Shown one piece after another: positions 62,217 through 64,000 of a DNA stretch of 64,000 nucleotides. Positions within the stretch are counted from its first letter, which is position 1. Every line of letters starts with the position of its first letter. Where the stretch lies: NCBI GenBank assembly GCA_959019945.1, contig CAUEQD010000009.1:32035-96034 (forward strand), in the 5' to 3' direction. The notes beneath the pieces were generated by a model that saw only the letters and a program-made list of their open reading frames with translations, searched no databases and was not told where the DNA came from. The DNA is from an uncultured Collinsella sp. Its GTDB lineage: Bacteria > Actinomycetota > Coriobacteriia > Coriobacteriales > Coriobacteriaceae. A program made the translations under genes and the position numbers.

Positions 62217-63566
62217 GTGCCAAAAAAGACTGAGAGCACGGGTACTGGGCTGGAATCCTACGTTGCAAAGCTCATGGGCAACGGCTCAAACAGGACTTCG
62301 GTAACCGAGGACGAGATTCAGGTCGCCCTGAAGGATATCGATGTTTCTGACGAGCAGCTCACCGCGGTGTATTCCGCGCTGCGCAATAGTGGCATCCAGA
62401 TTATCTCCGCGAGCGGAAACGACGACGCCCCCATGGACGTCGACGATGACGATACCGATAACGATACTGACGATTTCGATGACGACGACGAGCACGATTC
62501 CGGCTCGCTCGACGATCACGAGCTCAAGATGGCCCGTCAGGCCGACGCCGAGATGGGTTCTTCCAAGAGCAAGAAGAAGCGCACCGTGCGCACGTCCCGT
62601 TCACGCTCGCGCGTGCGCGGCATCGATGCCTCCACGGTGATGCTGACCGGCGATCCGGTTCGTATGTACCTCAAGGAGATCGGCAAGGTCGACCTGCTGA
62701 CCGCTTCCGAAGAGGTCGATTTGGCCATGAAGATCGAGGCCGGTCTCGAGGCCACCGAGAAGCTCGAGGCTGCCGATGCCGGTGAGCTCGAGCTCACGCG
62801 TGCCGAGATGCGTCGTCTTACGCGCATTGAGAACGTCGGCCTCGAAGCCAAGCAGGCACTCATCAGCGCAAACCTGCGTCTGGTTGTCTCCATCGCCAAG
62901 CGCTATGTCGGCCGCGGCATGCTGTTCCTTGACCTGATTCAGGAGGGCAACCTCGGTTTGATTCGCGCCGTCGAGAAGTTCGACTACCAGAAGGGCTTCA
63001 AGTTCTCCACGTACGCCACGTGGTGGATCCGTCAGGCCATTACGCGCGCTATCGCCGACCAGGCCCGTACCATCCGTATTCCCGTGCATATGGTCGAGAC
63101 CATCAACAAGCTCGTCCGCGTGCAGCGCCAGCTCCTTCAGGACCTGGGTCGCGACCCGACCCCCGAGGAGATCGGCGCCGAGATGGACATGAGCGCCGAC
63201 CGCGTTCGCGAGATCCAGAAGATCTCGCAGGAGCCCGTGTCGCTCGAGACCCCCATCGGCGAGGAAGAGGATTCCCAACTGGGCGACTTCATCGAGGACT
63301 CCCAGGCCATCGTTCCGCCCGATGCCGCCAGCTTCTCCATGCTGCAGGAGCAGCTCACCCAGGTGCTCGACTCGCTTGCCGATCGTGAGCGCAAGGTTAT
63401 CGAGCTGCGCTTTGGCCTTGTCGACGGACATCCCCGTACGCTCGAGGAAGTCGGCCGCGAGTTTGGTGTTACGCGCGAGCGTATCCGCCAGATCGAGTCC
63501 AAGACCTTGGCCAAGCTCCGTCACCCCAGCCGCAGTAGCAAGCTGAAGGACTACATCGAGTCATAA
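62217..63566 (+). CDS. rpoD: Primary RNA polymerase sigma factor (RpoD/SigA)
   Basis: The housekeeping sigma factor. An acidic N-terminal stretch near residues 75-100 precedes region 1.2 (DPVRMYLKEIG), region 2 (LDLIQEGNLGLIRAVEKFDY, FSTYATWWIRQAITRAIADQ), region 3 and region 4 (LEEVGREFGVTRERIRQIES). I start at GTG 62217 because AAGGGAG lies five bases upstream; ATG 62202 adds five residues but has no such site. An extended -10-like TGCTAAAGT (62176-62184) may be its own promoter. Confidence 0.96.
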   Translation: MPKKTESTGTGLESYVAKLMGNGSNRTSVTEDEIQVALKDIDVSDEQLTAVYSALRNSGIQIISASGNDDAPMDVDDDDTDNDTDDFDDDDEHDSGSLDDHELKMARQADAEMGSSKSKKKRTVRTSRSRSRVRGIDASTVMLTGDPVRMYLKEIGKVDLLTASEEVDLAMKIEAGLEATEKLEAADAGELELTRAEMRRLTRIENVGLEAKQALISANLRLVVSIAKRYVGRGMLFLDLIQEGNLGLIRAVEKFDYQKGFKFSTYATWWIRQAITRAIADQARTIRIPVHMVETINKLVRVQRQLLQDLGRDPTPEEIGAEMDMSADRVREIQKISQEPVSLETPIGEEEDSQLGDFIEDSQAIVPPDAASFSMLQEQLTQVLDSLADRERKVIELRFGLVDGHPRTLEEVGREFGVTRERIRQIESKTLAKLRHPSRSSKLKDYIES

Positions 63567-63580
63567 CCTCGCAAGCAAGA

Positions 63581-63612
63581 AGCGCCCTCAAGCACATCCG
63601 CTTGGGGGCGCT
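63581..63612 (+). terminator. rpoD terminator
   Basis: A 13-bp stem with one wobble (AGCGCCCTCAAGC with GCTTGGGGGCGCT) and a 6-base loop, followed by TTTC, lies 14 bases after the stop. Confidence 0.8.
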
Positions 63613-63620
63613 TTCATGTG

Positions 63621-63644
63621 GTCATTGGGGACGTCCCCAATGAC
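63621..63644. repeat. Perfect 24-bp palindrome
   Basis: GTCATTGGGGAC and its exact complement abut with no spacer between the rpoD terminator and the tRNA promoter. It may be a small REP-like repeat or a collapsed insertion. Confidence 0.65.
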
Positions 63645-63672
63645 TAGGTCGGAAAAATTCTTAAAAAAGTTC

Positions 63673-63700
63673 TTGCCCTGAGCTGATTCGTCCGTATAAT
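63673..63700 (+). promoter_or_regulatory. tRNA-Asn promoter
   Basis: TTGCCC (63673-63678) and a perfect TATAAT (63695-63700) with 16-base spacing, 30 bases before the first tRNA. Confidence 0.75.
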
Positions 63701-63730
63701 AAACTTCGTTGCTTGAGAGCACGCACCTAT

Positions 63731-63805
63731 TCCTCGGTAGCTCAATGGTAGAGCACGCGGCTGTTAACCGCGCTGTTGTAGGTTCGAGTCCTACCCGGGG
63801 AGCCA
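63731..63805 (+). tRNA. tRNA-Asn (GTT), copy 1
   Basis: A 75-base cloverleaf: acceptor TCCTCGG / CCGGGGA, anticodon stem CGCGG / CCGCG with loop CTGTTAA (anticodon GTT), T arm GTAGG-TTCGAGT-CCTAC, discriminator G and encoded CCA. Confidence 0.97.
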
Positions 63806-63838
63806 GAATTTTCCAGCCCTTTCCGTTGGGCTTTAAAT

Positions 63839-63913
63839 TCCTCGGTAGCTCAATGGTAGAGCACGCGGCTGTTAACCGCGCTGTTGTAGGTTCGAGTCCT
63901 ACCCGGGGAGCCA
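63839..63913 (+). tRNA. tRNA-Asn (GTT), copy 2
   Basis: Identical over all 75 bases to the copy 33 bases upstream, including encoded CCA. The two are probably cut from one transcript and ended by the terminator at 63922. Confidence 0.97.
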
Positions 63914-63921
63914 GGTTGTAA

Positions 63922-63949
63922 AACCCGTCGCTTATGCGGCGGGTTTTTT
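63922..63949 (+). terminator. Terminator after the tRNA pair
   Basis: AACCCGTCGC pairs with GCGGCGGGTT (one wobble) across a 4-base loop and is followed by T6. Confidence 0.9.
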
Positions 63950-64000
63950 CATTTAGAGGCTTTAGCCTGTGCGGGGCGCGCAGCGCGCCGCATCAGAAAC

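Overview
The window looks like a chromosomal segment of a high-GC, Gram-positive gut actinobacterium of the class Coriobacteriia, most likely Collinsella. This is inferred from gene content, codon usage and the type of intergenic palindromic repeats; no database search was run.

Layout. (1) 0-14.5 kb is core: the end of tig, then clpP-clpX, valS, folC, a leftward M24 peptidase, a leftward three-gene flavoprotein operon of the anaerobic glycerol-3-phosphate dehydrogenase type, a small zinc-ribbon membrane protein and thrS. (2) 14.5-25.2 kb is an AT-richer surface-polysaccharide (capsule) operon. It opens with tandem terminators, a promoter flanked by 15-bp inverted repeats and a NusG paralogue. 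An initiating sugar transferase, glycosyltransferases, a pyruvyl transferase, an Fe-S F420-hydrogenase-beta-type protein, a Wzy-like polymerase and a Wzx-like flippase follow. It ends at a decayed IS256-family element. (3) 26.7-33.4 kb is a variable island: a secreted transglutaminase-like protein, a frameshifted unknown gene, a possible PD-(D/E)XK protein, a CBASS-like pair (SLATT membrane effector plus CD-NTase with AGS-C domain, frameshifted), and a toxin-antitoxin-chaperone operon (MqsR-like, MqsA-like, SecB-like). (4) 33.5-44.6 kb is a Pel exopolysaccharide operon in the Gram-positive order pelD-pelE-pelA(deacetylase)-pelF-pelG, followed by CotH-like, VTC-domain and DUF4956 genes. (5) 44.7-64 kb returns to core: a divergent PLP enzyme, a ModE-type HTH protein, guaB, leuS, a lipoprotein, then rimP-nusA-infB-rbfA-nrnA-truB-ribF-dnaG, rpoD and two identical tRNA-Asn genes.

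What stands out. Three copies of a roughly 110-bp structured repeat flank valS (both sides) and precede leuS; the copies share a core, while their outer arms differ in sequence yet stay self-complementary. An array upstream of 12 kb holds eight 16-bp repeats of alternating orientation with an exact 80-bp period and 25/23-bp spacers. The capsule operon shows two possible phase-variation devices: inverted repeats around its promoter and a G9 tract that truncates a glycosyltransferase. Four genes between 28 and 44 kb carry single-base homopolymer frameshifts, which may be real mutations or assembly errors.
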